DNA from: Mycoplasmatota bacterium
GTDB lineage: Bacteria; Bacillota_I; Bacilli_A; Haloplasmatales; Haloplasmataceae
Assembly: GCA_018394295.1 (NCBI GenBank)
Contig: CP074573.1
Span: 2,053,156 to 2,117,155 of the forward strand
Direction of reading: 5' to 3'
DNA length: 64,000 bases
A program made the translations under genes and the position numbers. Below, piece by piece: positions 1 to 8,469 of this stretch (position 1 is its first letter; each line of letters begins with the position of its first letter). The notes beneath the pieces are model-generated. The model was not told the origin of the DNA. It was given only the letters and a program-made list of their open reading frames with translations, and made no database searches.

Positions 1-282
1 ATCTAAATAATCATCACTATCAATAAAAACAACATACTCACCATGACAACTTTCAAAACCTCTTTTTCGACACACTTGTGCCCCTTGATTACTCTCATTT
101 TGCTCTAATATAAAACGCTTATCCACAATTGAATTTATTATTTCACAACTTTTATCAGTAGATGCATCATCAACAAAAATACATTCAAAATTTGGATAAC
201 TTTGGTCGATAATTGATTTAATTAATTGTGATAAATAATCTTCACTATTATAAACAGGACATATTATACTAACTGTTTTCAT
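1..282 (-). CDS. Family 2 glycosyltransferase, N-terminal part (cut by window start)
   Basis: The first 94 codons of a GT2 (GT-A fold) glycosyltransferase are visible and the reading frame is still open at base 1. The start reads MKTVSIICPVYNSEDYL, the classic nucleotide-sugar-binding first strand. It is followed by VDDAST and, at the window edge, by the metal-binding FIDSDDYLD. I chose the ATG at 282 over the adjacent ATG at 285 because its spacing to the GAGG ribosome site is better. It follows ugd but is separated from it by a strong terminator at 299-319, so it may be transcribed separately or only by read-through. It probably adds one sugar to a lipid-linked glycan on the cytoplasmic face. 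The acceptor and sugar cannot be told. Confidence 0.85.
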   Translation of the reverse strand, partial: MKTVSIICPVYNSEDYLSQLIKSIIDQSYPNFECIFVDDASTDKSCEIINSIVDKRFILEQNESNQGAQVCRKRGFESCHGEYVVFIDSDDYLD

Positions 283-298
283 CATTTACCTCACTTTG

Positions 299-319
299 AA
301 AAAAGAGGGTCACCCCTCT
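299..319 (-). terminator. Rho-independent terminator after ugd
   Basis: On the minus strand AGAGGG-GTGA-CCCTCT forms a perfect 6-bp stem closed by a GNRA-type GTGA tetraloop, followed directly by six T (bases 304 down to 299). It overlaps the stop codon of ugd. Confidence 0.85.
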
Positions 320-1610
320 ATCTACCGATTGAATAGTATTTGATATTTGCATCCTTCATATCTGAAACATTAAAACAATTTCTACCATCAAAAACAACAG
401 GATATTTCATATGTTTTACAAAATCATCAGGCTGTAAATTCTTAATTTCTTTCCACTCAGTAAAGATAAAACATAAATCTGCATCTTTTAATGCTTCAAG
501 TGCTGAATTTGTGTAATTTATCTCTTCTGGAAACAATTTTCTGAAGTTTTTAATCCCAACAGGATCATAGGCATTTATTTTCGCACGTTGCTCTAATAAT
601 GCTCTTACATTAGGAATAGAAGGTGCTTCACGTAAATCATCTGTTCCTGGTTTAAAAGTTAATCCTAATACAGCAATCGTTAATCCTTCTAAAGATTCAT
701 ATTCTTCCAAAGCTTTTTTATATAATTTATATTTTTGATTTTCATTAACTTCAATCGCAGCTTTAACTGTCTTTAACTCATATCCATACTGACTTGATAA
801 CCAATGAAGGGCTTTGGTATCTTTAGGAAAACAAGAACCACCATAACCGATTCCTGCTCGTAAAAACTCTTTGCCAATTCGATTATCATAACTCATCCCA
901 GTTGCCACATCTTCTACATTAGCACCAACGATTTCGCAAAGGTTAGCGATATCATTCATAAAAGATATTTTTAAAGCAAGGAAATCATTAGATGAGTATT
1001 TCACCATTTCTGCACTTTTTCTATTCATTACTAAAATAGGTTGATTAAATGGTGAATAAACAGCTTTTAATACCTTTTCTGCGTTTTCTGATTCAACACC
1101 AACCACAATTCGACTGGCTTGCAAAGTATCACGGACTGCAGTGCCTTGAGCTAGAAATTCTGGATTTGAAGCAACCTCAATAGAGACTGAGTGTGTTAAG
1201 CGATTTTTTATATATGATTCTACTTTATCATTAGTACCGATTGGTACGGTTGATTTTACGACAATGATTGTATCTTTTTGAACCGATTCAGCAATTTCTT
1301 TTGCAACTTGAAATACATAATCTAAATTAGCAGAACCGTCACTTCTCTCTGGTGTACCAACCCCAATAAAAATGACCTCACTATCAGAATAAGCTTCTTT
1401 GAAGTTTGTTGTAAATTTTAAACGATTTTCTCTAAGATTTTTTTGAAGGAGTGCTTCTAATCCTTCTTCATAAATTGGTGAAATACCCGCTTGCATTCTT
1501 TCAATCTTTGATTCATCTATATCAACACAAGTGACTAAATGTCCTACTTCTGCCAAACATACCCCAGTGACAAGTCCTACATACCCTGTTCCAGCAACCG
1601 CTATTTTCAT
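318..1610 (-). CDS. ugd: UDP-glucose 6-dehydrogenase
   Basis: This enzyme oxidises UDP-glucose twice with NAD+ to give UDP-glucuronate, a precursor for acidic polysaccharides. The 430 residues match the usual family length. The N-terminal Rossmann motif is GTGYVG (residues 7-12). NPEFLAQGTA (about 149-158) and the catalytic cysteine in GYGGSCFPKDTKA (Cys260) are present, and the C-terminal UDP-binding domain contains GLTFKPGTDDLREAPS. The start ATG has a GAGGTG ribosome site. The UDP-glucuronate 4-epimerase encoded at 4340-5326 would use its product to make UDP-galacturonate. Identification as a UDP-sugar 6-dehydrogenase is secure. Preference for UDP-Glc over UDP-HexNAc is inferred from the Ugd/TuaD-type motifs. 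Confidence 0.93.
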   Translation of the reverse strand: MKIAVAGTGYVGLVTGVCLAEVGHLVTCVDIDESKIERMQAGISPIYEEGLEALLQKNLRENRLKFTTNFKEAYSDSEVIFIGVGTPERSDGSANLDYVFQVAKEIAESVQKDTIIVVKSTVPIGTNDKVESYIKNRLTHSVSIEVASNPEFLAQGTAVRDTLQASRIVVGVESENAEKVLKAVYSPFNQPILVMNRKSAEMVKYSSNDFLALKISFMNDIANLCEIVGANVEDVATGMSYDNRIGKEFLRAGIGYGGSCFPKDTKALHWLSSQYGYELKTVKAAIEVNENQKYKLYKKALEEYESLEGLTIAVLGLTFKPGTDDLREAPSIPNVRALLEQRAKINAYDPVGIKNFRKLFPEEINYTNSALEALKDADLCFIFTEWKEIKNLQPDDFVKHMKYPVVFDGRNCFNVSDMKDANIKYYSIGR

Positions 1611-1628
1611 ATATTAACACCTCTAAAT

Positions 1629-2516
1629 TTAATTTTTAACAAGCACTTTGTTTTGTACGTCTTCTAAATAAAAATTCTTAAATTTTTTAAAGGATTTAAT
1701 ATGGTTTTGGTATAAAAACCATCTTTTACCTCTTGTATTACTACATATCATATCCATCGATTGGTCTTCTAAGTGAATAACCTTGATATGGTAATCAAAT
1801 AAAATCTTCTTCTGTTCTCTCTTACATCTTAATGCTAGGAAATCTTCTTCTAAGAATAGAAATGTATCTGGATGCATTGCTTGTCTATTAAAATGTTCTA
1901 AGTAACTTCTTGTAAAAAACATACAACTTCCATGTAGTTTTTTAATATAACGTCTTTCAGTAGGCGCTACATTACCTTTTCCATAAAGTTTACCCATTGT
2001 AGCTACAGCTAATACATAAAAAATCATATCTAGATGAATTCTATTTAAAAAAGATAAAATATAATACACAAAGAGGTAGATATTTATCCAAATCATCGAA
2101 TATTTAATCTCTGGTTGTGGATTTTGACTTCCCCCATCTTTTTGTACAATATTTGGGGCTAATAAGTCATATGGTTCTTCAATTTGATTAAGGTGTTCAT
2201 TTAAATTGTTAACATCAAAAATAATATCATTATTTAGAACACATACCAAGTCAACATCGTATTGTTCTAATAAACACCCTACACCATAATTAGCACCTTT
2301 AGCATATCCTAAATTATCTTGTGATTGAATTGTTGTCACTCGATCATCCTCTTGATAAGCTGATAATACATTTTCATAAGCTTTATTATTAGAATGATTA
2401 TCAACGATAAAAATATGATAATCATTATCATTCATAGTTTTTTTTATCGAATCAACACAAACATAAGTATCTTTATCATTATTATATTGTACGATGACAA
2501 ATCCTATTCTATCCAT
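1629..2516 (-). CDS. Family 2 glycosyltransferase (rhamnosyltransferase-like)
   Basis: A 295-residue GT2 enzyme. It begins IGFVIVQYNN and carries FIVDNHSNN (about 36-44) and VCVLNNDIIF (about 91-100), where NND stands at the DxD metal-binding position, as in rhamnosyltransferase-type GT2 proteins. A hydrophobic stretch at about 143-158 suggests membrane association. The C-terminal half holds FFTRSYLEHF and FLEEDFLA, typical of this subfamily. It starts with a GGGAGGGGTGAAG ribosome site and is followed 18 bases later by ugd, so the two are probably co-transcribed. A GT2 at 58818-59627 has the same architecture. The sugar is unknown. Confidence 0.85.
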   Translation of the reverse strand: MDRIGFVIVQYNNDKDTYVCVDSIKKTMNDNDYHIFIVDNHSNNKAYENVLSAYQEDDRVTTIQSQDNLGYAKGANYGVGCLLEQYDVDLVCVLNNDIIFDVNNLNEHLNQIEEPYDLLAPNIVQKDGGSQNPQPEIKYSMIWINIYLFVYYILSFLNRIHLDMIFYVLAVATMGKLYGKGNVAPTERRYIKKLHGSCMFFTRSYLEHFNRQAMHPDTFLFLEEDFLALRCKREQKKILFDYHIKVIHLEDQSMDMICSNTRGKRWFLYQNHIKSFKKFKNFYLEDVQNKVLVKN

Positions 2517-2544
2517 CTGACTTCACCCCTCCCTATTTTATTCC

Positions 2545-2580
2545 TCATTCATTATATAACATTTTTCTACTCTTTTCTAC
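2545..2580 (-). promoter_or_regulatory. Possible promoter for the GT2-ugd unit
   Basis: A TATAAT hexamer on the minus strand (2551-2556) lies about 35 bases before the GT2 start codon. No good -35 box is visible 16-18 bases further upstream, so this is a weak call resting on the -10 match and on the terminator remnant upstream. Confidence 0.35.
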
Positions 2581-2617
2581 ATGAAAGCGATTTTTTTTAA
2601 TTGGATAAATTTACATT

Positions 2618-2630
2618 AAAAAAAGACCTA
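2618..2630 (-). terminator. Distal half of a terminator hairpin split by the ISL3 insertion
   Basis: On the minus strand TAGGTC is followed by seven T (2624-2618). The matching arm GACCTA lies at 4136-4141 on the other side of the IS. Removing the element and one copy of its 8-bp duplication restores a perfect 6-bp stem with an 8-base loop followed by T7, placed after the polysaccharide operon that ends at 4340. Its three G-C pairs make it a modest terminator. Confidence 0.7.
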
Positions 2631-2638
2631 AATAATTA
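2631..2638. repeat. Left target-site duplication of the ISL3 element
   Basis: AATAATTA directly outside the left inverted repeat is identical to 4128-4135. An 8-bp duplication is the usual size for the ISL3 family. Confidence 0.92.
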
Positions 2639-2704
2639 GGTTCTATAATATTTGGTGTGGGTAATAAACTCACACCATTTAATTTGCATAAAAAAATGAG
2701 ACAG

Positions 2705-2763
2705 ATTTCCAATATCCTGATACAATTAATAACGACGAAATCACTAATGAAAGGATTGGAAAT
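2705..2763 (+). promoter_or_regulatory. Leader hairpin that could hide the transposase ribosome site
   Basis: ATTTCCAAT (2705-2713) is complementary to ATTGGAAAT (2755-2763), which lies between the AAAGGA ribosome site and the ATG at 2764. CC (2716-2717) and GG (2753-2754) extend the pairing across a 2-base bulge. A transcript entering from outside could fold this way and block initiation, as is known for some other transposase genes. Here the function is inferred from base pairing only. Confidence 0.45.
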
Positions 2764-4062
2764 ATGTCTCAATACAATTGTATCGTAAAAGTACTAAATT
2801 TAAAAGATGAAAATATTTCTTTTAATGAAAACTTTTACTCAGAAGAAATTATTAAGGGTGTTAGATCACAAATCTATTATGGAACTCTCACATATCAGCC
2901 TCAATATTGTTATTCATGTGGTTGTGTATTTGATAACCAGTTTGAAAAGCATGGCTTTAAGACATCTACAATAACTTTACCTAAAGTATCTAATATGAAT
3001 GCTTATTTAAAACTTAGAAAACAACGTTATAAATGTCATCATTGTAATAGTACCTTTACTCTCAAGACATCTATTGTTAATCAGCATTGTTATATATCTA
3101 ATAATACTAAAGTAGCTGTTGCTCTTGCAGCTTCTAATAAGATTTCTGAGTGTGATTTAGCCAAAGAACATAATGTATCACATTCCACTGTAAATCGTGT
3201 TATAAACAGTTTCTATGAAGTGCATAAGCCTAATTATAATTATTTACCTGAACAACTTTGTTTTGATGAATTTAAATCAGTTAAATCATCAGTAGGGGCT
3301 ATGTCTTTTCTTTTTTGTGATGCTCATAATGGAAGCATAATTGATATCGTTGAAGATAGACGCTTAAATTCATTAATCAAATATTTCCAACGATACACTA
3401 AAAAAGCAAGGAGAAGTGTAAAATTAATCGTTATCGACATGTACAAGCCCTACATTCAACTTATAAAGATGCTCTTTCCTAACGCTAAAATAGTTATGGA
3501 TAAATTCCATATTATTCAATTAATCTCTCGCTCATTAAATAAAACTAGAGTTAGAATTATGAATCAAGATAAAAAGAACTACAATAAGTTTAAACGTTAT
3601 TGGAAGCTTATATTGAAAGATCGGGCTAAATTAGACATCAAAAATTATAGAAAAGTTTATTGTTTTAAACAAATGATGTGTGAAGAAGATATTGTAAATT
3701 ATTTACTAGATCAAAGTAATGAACTTAGAGATACATATGAACTATATCAGGACCTTTTACATAGTATTAAAAACAAAAATCCAGAACTCTTTACAACTAC
3801 TCTTGATCAAATTGAACAAGAATACCCAAACATATCAGCTTATATGAAAACATCAGTTAAATCTATTCGTAAGAATAAATCCTATATTCTAAATCTAATG
3901 TCTACTAATTATACAAATGGTGTAATTGAAGGTATAAATAATAAAATAAAAGTTATCAAGCGTATAGCTTTTGGTTATAGAAGCTATCATCATTTTAAAC
4001 TACGAATTCTCATTTCTCATGGAATGGGAACAATGAAAAGAGGACTAAGTCATTCAGCTTAA
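2764..4062 (+). CDS. ISL3-family transposase
   Basis: This 432-residue DDE-type transposase is full length for the family. An N-terminal zinc ribbon has CYSCGCVFD and, further on, CHHCNSTF (about residues 46-100). A helix-turn-helix follows around ECDLAKEHNVSHSTVNRVI. The catalytic core begins with CFDEFKS and continues with LIVIDMYKPYI, FPNAKIVMDKFHIIQ, and the C-terminal TNGVIEGINNKIKVIKR carrying the final glutamate. The C-terminus FGYRSYHHFKLRILI is typical. No frameshift or internal stop is present, so the element may be active. The start follows an AAAGGA ribosome site that may be masked by a leader hairpin. Confidence 0.95.
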   Translation: MSQYNCIVKVLNLKDENISFNENFYSEEIIKGVRSQIYYGTLTYQPQYCYSCGCVFDNQFEKHGFKTSTITLPKVSNMNAYLKLRKQRYKCHHCNSTFTLKTSIVNQHCYISNNTKVAVALAASNKISECDLAKEHNVSHSTVNRVINSFYEVHKPNYNYLPEQLCFDEFKSVKSSVGAMSFLFCDAHNGSIIDIVEDRRLNSLIKYFQRYTKKARRSVKLIVIDMYKPYIQLIKMLFPNAKIVMDKFHIIQLISRSLNKTRVRIMNQDKKNYNKFKRYWKLILKDRAKLDIKNYRKVYCFKQMMCEEDIVNYLLDQSNELRDTYELYQDLLHSIKNKNPELFTTTLDQIEQEYPNISAYMKTSVKSIRKNKSYILNLMSTNYTNGVIEGINNKIKVIKRIAFGYRSYHHFKLRILISHGMGTMKRGLSHSA

Positions 4063-4127
4063 TCCTCGTAATTGATTTAATGTCAGTTTATTGGATATTC
4101 TCTACCCACACTACTTGACAAAGAGCC

Positions 4128-4135
4128 AATAATTA
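4128..4135. repeat. Right target-site duplication of the ISL3 element
   Basis: AATAATTA is identical to 2631-2638. It is followed by TAGGTC (4136-4141), the complement of GACCTA at 2625-2630. Confidence 0.92.
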
Positions 4136-4339
4136 TAGGTCAATTCCAATTAAACGAGCATATTCAATTGTAACATCTTAGTTTATAAATCTATGACATG
4201 TTTTTGTCAAGGTGTAGACTATCAATAGTGTTTATTTTTGGTCAAATAAATTACCAAAGCATAAAAAACCATGTTCTATACCTATCAAAACTCCTTATTT
4301 TATAAAGTAGATATATTAATTGTATATGAATCTTTAAAA

Positions 4340-5326
4340 TTATCTATTTTTTAATTTCCATTCAATAAATTGTTTAATTCCATGTTCAAATTTAGTTGTT
4401 GGGTTATACTGAAGAATTTTTTTAGCTTTAGAAATATCAGAAAAAGTTCTTTGTACATCCCCTGGTTGCATTGGCATTATATTTAACTTTGCTTTTTTGC
4501 CTAACGTATTTTCAATTGTTTTAACCATCATTGCCAGTGAAATTGTTTTTGATTCACCTAAATTAAAGATGTCATATTTTTTATCTTCTTTGCTAATCCA
4601 TTGTATTGTCTTTGTGATACCATCAATAATATCATCAATATAGGTATAATCTCTTTCTGTTGTTCCATCTCCATAGAAAGGAATCATTTTATCTTGAAGA
4701 ATCAAATTTGTAAATTTATGAATAGCTAAATCAGGGCGTTGTCGTGGTCCATATACTGTAAAAAATCTTAAACAAGCACAACTAATGTCGTATAAATGAT
4801 AATAAGTATGACATAAGACTTCACCTGATTTTTTAGTTGCTGCGTAAGGTGAGATAGGGTTATCGACAGAATCTAATTCTGAAAAAGGTACTTTTTTATT
4901 ATTTCCATATAATGAGGAACTAGAAGCAAAAATAAACTTGTTAACATGATGTAATCTACATGCTTCTAATAAATTCAAAGTTCCATTAACATTTACATCA
5001 ACATAATATTTAGGTTGTTCTATTGAATATCTTACTCCAGCCATAGCCGCTAAATGGATGACCATATCTATTTTATTCTCTGAAAAAACATTATCTACAA
5101 GCTTTTGGTCTCTAATATCACCTTCATAGATGATAAATTTCCCCTCTTCTATTTGTAAATTATTCATTGTTTTTTTTATCTCAAGAATATTATTTCTTTT
5201 TATAGTAGGATCATAATAATCATTAAAATTATCAATTATAATCACATTATGACCATTTTTTAACAATGATTCAGCTAAATGTGAACCAATAAATCCTGCG
5301 CCTCCTGTAACCAAAATAGCTTTCAT
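4340..5326 (-). CDS. UDP-glucuronate 4-epimerase (extended SDR)
   Basis: This NAD-dependent extended SDR interconverts UDP-glucuronate and UDP-galacturonate. Visible motifs are GGAGFIG (residues 8-14), the SSSSLYG catalytic serine region (about 135-141) and the YxxxK pair (Tyr161/Lys165 in SPYAATKK). AGVRYSIEQPKYYVDVN and RQRPDLAIHKF are characteristic of the CapI/LpsL glucuronate-epimerase subgroup rather than of GalE. Its length of 328 residues is normal. The start has an AAAGGAG ribosome site. It is the last gene of the long minus-strand operon, and its substrate would come from ugd on the far side of the ISL3 element. Substrate assignment is family-based. Confidence 0.85.
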   Translation of the reverse strand: MKAILVTGGAGFIGSHLAESLLKNGHNVIIIDNFNDYYDPTIKRNNILEIKKTMNNLQIEEGKFIIYEGDIRDQKLVDNVFSENKIDMVIHLAAMAGVRYSIEQPKYYVDVNVNGTLNLLEACRLHHVNKFIFASSSSLYGNNKKVPFSELDSVDNPISPYAATKKSGEVLCHTYYHLYDISCACLRFFTVYGPRQRPDLAIHKFTNLILQDKMIPFYGDGTTERDYTYIDDIIDGITKTIQWISKEDKKYDIFNLGESKTISLAMMVKTIENTLGKKAKLNIMPMQPGDVQRTFSDISKAKKILQYNPTTKFEHGIKQFIEWKLKNR

Positions 5327-5330
5327 TTAA

Positions 5331-6287
5331 TCAACTCCTTTGTATTTGTCTTCTTTTACCAATTAAGTAAAATGGGATACCCGTTAAACTAAATAATAGA
5401 AGATTAACTCTTGATATAATAGACGCTGCTAAAATATATTCCGTATTGTATCCAAATATAGTTCCATATATAAATAAAGCAACACCTTCTGAAACACCAA
5501 TTGAATTAATTGATATTGGTAATACACCACATACTCTCATTAAAGCTACTGTAAAAATGATAATTACTATATTAATATCATAATCTATGGCTCTATAAAC
5601 AATAACTTGCATAAATACTGCCACTAGGTGAAAACCAAAAGAAATCATCAGCCATTTTAATATCAACTTTTTATTATCAATGTTTATTATATTGTTGATA
5701 ATTTCTAAAATTTTGTTTTGAATATGATTTAAAACACGTGGTTTTTTAAAAATATTAATTTTTATTTTTTTTCGATAAAAAAACAAAAATATAACTAATA
5801 ATATTGTTATTATAAAGCTACCTAATACAATTAAATTGAAAATTACATTATTCATTCCAGTAAAGATATAATATAGACCAATTATAAAAATAACAGGAAA
5901 CAATATAGAAAAACCCATACCTCTTTCTAAAATGATTGAAGTAATCGATTTAGCTTTCGAGTGATTTTCATTGTTTAAATAGAATACTTTATAACCATCC
6001 CCACCTATACTACTAGGTAGAAAATTATTAAAAAATGAACTTGTATAATATAACTTTAACGTTTCAAAAAACGGTAGGTTAATTCCATAGTACTTTAATG
6101 TAGATTGCCATTTTAAAGAACTTAAAAAAACACCAATATTCCATAATAAATAGATTATTAGAAAATATATTAAATTGATTCGTTTTAAAACATCCAACAC
6201 ATTTCTTATATCAACAGATTTAAAAATTATAAACAACAATATTGACATAATTATTAGTTTTATTATCGTTGTCTTATGTTTCATCAT
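5331..6287 (-). CDS. Lysylphosphatidylglycerol synthase TM-region-like membrane protein
   Basis: A 318-residue polytopic membrane protein with about eight hydrophobic segments. SSFFNNFLPSSIGGDGYKV (about 88-106) and PISINSIGVSEGVALFIYG (about 257-275) are the conserved blocks of the UPF0104/LPG_synthase_TM family. The soluble lysyl-transfer domain of MprF is absent. Stand-alone members often sit in glycan clusters and have been proposed to move or modify lipid-linked sugars, but the reaction is not established. It is the second-last gene of the operon, 4 bases before the epimerase gene, with an AGGTG ribosome site. Confidence 0.8.
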   Translation of the reverse strand: MMKHKTTIIKLIIMSILLFIIFKSVDIRNVLDVLKRINLIYFLIIYLLWNIGVFLSSLKWQSTLKYYGINLPFFETLKLYYTSSFFNNFLPSSIGGDGYKVFYLNNENHSKAKSITSIILERGMGFSILFPVIFIIGLYYIFTGMNNVIFNLIVLGSFIITILLVIFLFFYRKKIKINIFKKPRVLNHIQNKILEIINNIINIDNKKLILKWLMISFGFHLVAVFMQVIVYRAIDYDINIVIIIFTVALMRVCGVLPISINSIGVSEGVALFIYGTIFGYNTEYILAASIISRVNLLLFSLTGIPFYLIGKRRQIQRS

Positions 6288-6293
6288 TTACAC

Positions 6294-7328
6294 CTATTCT
6301 TTTTTATTGTTAGATTTTTGATTATTAATATATTCAATTAATGACTTTGCATAAACACTTGTAAAATCAGATTGTTCTTCAACTTTTTCCCAATGTCCAT
6401 CTACATATGTAAAGTAGAATTCAGAACGTAATATAGTAATTGGACCAAAATGTAGTGCTTGATACTCTATTAAATAGGTATCCTCATCATTTATAGCGAT
6501 ATCTAATGAAATAAATGGTGTATCTAATTGAGAATAGATTTTCTTGGCAAAGTCTAGTAACCGTTTAGGAGGTTCAGCTAAAAAGTTAAACTTTCCACTT
6601 CCACTTGCTCGAAAATCATTTTTACGTACTTTCCTATTTAGAATATAATATTTGTTGTTAAATACAAGGATTTTCCAATCCTCTTCTAAATTAGGAATGA
6701 ATTGTTGAACTACTAAACGAGAATAATATTTTTCCTCTAGTAAAAACTCTTTTGAATAAGAAATTTTATCAAAGAATTTATAATATATATATTTTTTATA
6801 GAACTCAATAAAATATTTCTTTATAGCGATTTTTTTAAATTTTTTCTTCAATTCACGTTCATTATTTACTTTATAAACAGAGAAAGAACCTGAACCTGTT
6901 ACTTTTTTTAGTACTACAGGATATTTTACTTTGTGTGAATGATTTAATAAATCTTTATAAGTAGATATATATAAAGAATCTAAACTTTTAATTCCTAACA
7001 TTTTTTTGTGAAGATCTTGAAAAGCCTTATTTTCATGACACATAAATAATTCATACTTTGGTATTAATGTATTGTTAAGATTTAAATTGTATAAAATATC
7101 ATTTATATATTCTTTATATTCATAATTTTGTGAACTTGTATAGATGATGAAATTATTTTTAACGTTTTCAATTCCTACTTCATTAACTAATTGATCAAAA
7201 CTCATAATTTCTAAATCCATTTGATTTTCAATAAATATGTCTTTAATCTTATTAATATCAATACTTCTATACTTTTTAATTCCTTGTCTAAGAGCTTTTC
7301 TATAATCAGTGAGTAACAGTACTTTCAT
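6294..7328 (-). CDS. ATP-grasp family protein
   Basis: This 344-residue protein has ATP-grasp features. The segment YPVVLKKVTGSGSFSVYKV (about 136-154) matches the lysine and flexible glycine-rich loop. RLVVQQFIPNLEEDWKILV supplies the hinge acidic residues. FISLDIAINDEDTYLIEYQ near the C-terminus fits the metal-binding strand. Such enzymes form amide or other bonds through an acyl-phosphate intermediate. In a polysaccharide operon it may attach an amino acid or other amine to a sugar acid, which is my inference. It starts inside the end of the upstream GT4 gene (23-base overlap) with a GGAGGTGG ribosome site. Confidence 0.72.
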   Translation of the reverse strand: MKVLLLTDYRKALRQGIKKYRSIDINKIKDIFIENQMDLEIMSFDQLVNEVGIENVKNNFIIYTSSQNYEYKEYINDILYNLNLNNTLIPKYELFMCHENKAFQDLHKKMLGIKSLDSLYISTYKDLLNHSHKVKYPVVLKKVTGSGSFSVYKVNNERELKKKFKKIAIKKYFIEFYKKYIYYKFFDKISYSKEFLLEEKYYSRLVVQQFIPNLEEDWKILVFNNKYYILNRKVRKNDFRASGSGKFNFLAEPPKRLLDFAKKIYSQLDTPFISLDIAINDEDTYLIEYQALHFGPITILRSEFYFTYVDGHWEKVEEQSDFTSVYAKSLIEYINNQKSNNKKE

Positions 7329-8469
7329 TTTCTTCCACCTCCATTACCCTATTATAAATACTTTCATAACTTTGAACTACTTTTTCCAAAGAATAAGCAT
7401 TTTCAATTAATTTTCTACTGTTTAATCCTAGTTTTATTCGTAATTCTTTATCGTTAATTAACTCTGTAAAGTTTTTAACTGTTTGTTCTTTTAAAGAAGG
7501 ATTTATAATAAAACCATTATCCTGAATTAATTCCTTACTTCCTTCACATTTAGTCATTAATATAGGTAATCCACAAGACATCGCTTCTAAAACAACATTA
7601 GGCATACCTTCTTTTGATGATGGTAAAACGAATAAATCAGCATTTTGATAATATTGTAGCAGTTGATCATGGTTTTTATGACCCTCAAAATTTACAAGGT
7701 CTACAACATTATATTCTTTACAAAGTTGGATGAGATAATCACAATATGGACCCCCACCTACTACGGTGAGTACAACTTTTTTATTACTTTTCTCTTTAAT
7801 TTCAGGAAGAAGTGGAATAATATGTTGTAATCCTTTTCTTTCAATTAATCGAGAAACAAATAAAATATTAATTTCTTCATCATTTTCTTTATGTTTAGGT
7901 GTGAATTCATGTATATTTACACCATTATGGACTACTGCTATTTGTGATTTTCTATCAAAATCTAAAGCTAATCTTTTTAGTCCTTCACTATTAGCTATTA
8001 AAGAATTAGCATTCTTCCAGATTTTCCTTAAAAAAGGATTAGTTAATTTATAGATGTACTTGAATCTTTTTTGAAATCCAGGTACATCTCCTCCACCCAT
8101 TCTTACTACATATGGAAGATTAAATTTCCGTTTTAAATGTAATCCGATAGGTCCTGCTGGAATTCCAAAAAATACTTGACATATATCGTAATGATTCTTT
8201 TTGTGTAGAACTTCAGCTACTTTCATAGCTTTTTTTAAATAAGAAAACATTTCAACAAATGATGAAGAAGTTTTACTCTTCCGTCTAGTATTTAAACGGA
8301 TAACATTTACACCATTTTCATTCATTTCACCAACTAATTCTTCAAATCCGGTTGTTAATACTGTCACGGTATGACCATTGTTAACTAGACTTTTCGATAG
8401 ATAAAAACAAGCATTTGCACCTCCGCCACCTATAGGAGGATACTCATGTGAAACGATTAAGATTTTCAT
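7306..8469 (-). CDS. Family 4 glycosyltransferase
   Basis: A 387-residue GT-B fold enzyme. Its N-terminus SHEYPPIGGGGANACFYLS is the acceptor-side glycine-rich loop of GT4 proteins. The C-terminal domain has INILFVSRLIERKGLQHII and the E-x7-E motif within KEGMPNVVLEAMSCGLP, which holds the nucleotide sugar. It is expected to transfer a sugar with retention of configuration to a lipid-linked intermediate at the inner membrane face. It overlaps the downstream ATP-grasp gene and just touches the upstream GT2 gene, so the three are tightly coupled. The AAGGAAG ribosome site supports the start. Confidence 0.9.
   Translation of the reverse strand: MKILIVSHEYPPIGGGGANACFYLSKSLVNNGHTVTVLTTGFEELVGEMNENGVNVIRLNTRRKSKTSSSFVEMFSYLKKAMKVAEVLHKKNHYDICQVFFGIPAGPIGLHLKRKFNLPYVVRMGGGDVPGFQKRFKYIYKLTNPFLRKIWKNANSLIANSEGLKRLALDFDRKSQIAVVHNGVNIHEFTPKHKENDEEINILFVSRLIERKGLQHIIPLLPEIKEKSNKKVVLTVVGGGPYCDYLIQLCKEYNVVDLVNFEGHKNHDQLLQYYQNADLFVLPSSKEGMPNVVLEAMSCGLPILMTKCEGSKELIQDNGFIINPSLKEQTVKNFTELINDKELRIKLGLNSRKLIENAYSLEKVVQSYESIYNRVMEVEENESTVTH

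Larger units (their letters stand above)
2639..4127 (+). mobile_element. ISL3-family insertion sequence, complete (1489 bp)
   Basis: The element holds one intact transposase gene. Its imperfect terminal inverted repeats start GGTTCTATAATATTTGGTGT on the left and, read inward from the right end, GGCTCTTTGTCAAGTAGTGT. The two agree again over GTGTGGGTA. Both ends are flanked by the 8-bp direct repeat AATAATTA. Intact ends, an intact gene and a perfect duplication point to a recent insertion. It lies between the end of the 4.3-26.7 kb operon and the GT2-ugd unit, in the loop of what was a terminator hairpin. Confidence 0.93.

Noticed and set aside
2394-2600. Plus-strand 68-codon open frame
   Set aside because: It lies antisense to the GT2 gene start, is mostly isoleucine-rich from AT-rich sequence, and has no ribosome site.
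7766-8053. Plus-strand 95-codon frame inside the GT4 gene
   Set aside because: Antisense shadow of a clear glycosyltransferase, with no ribosome site or family motif.
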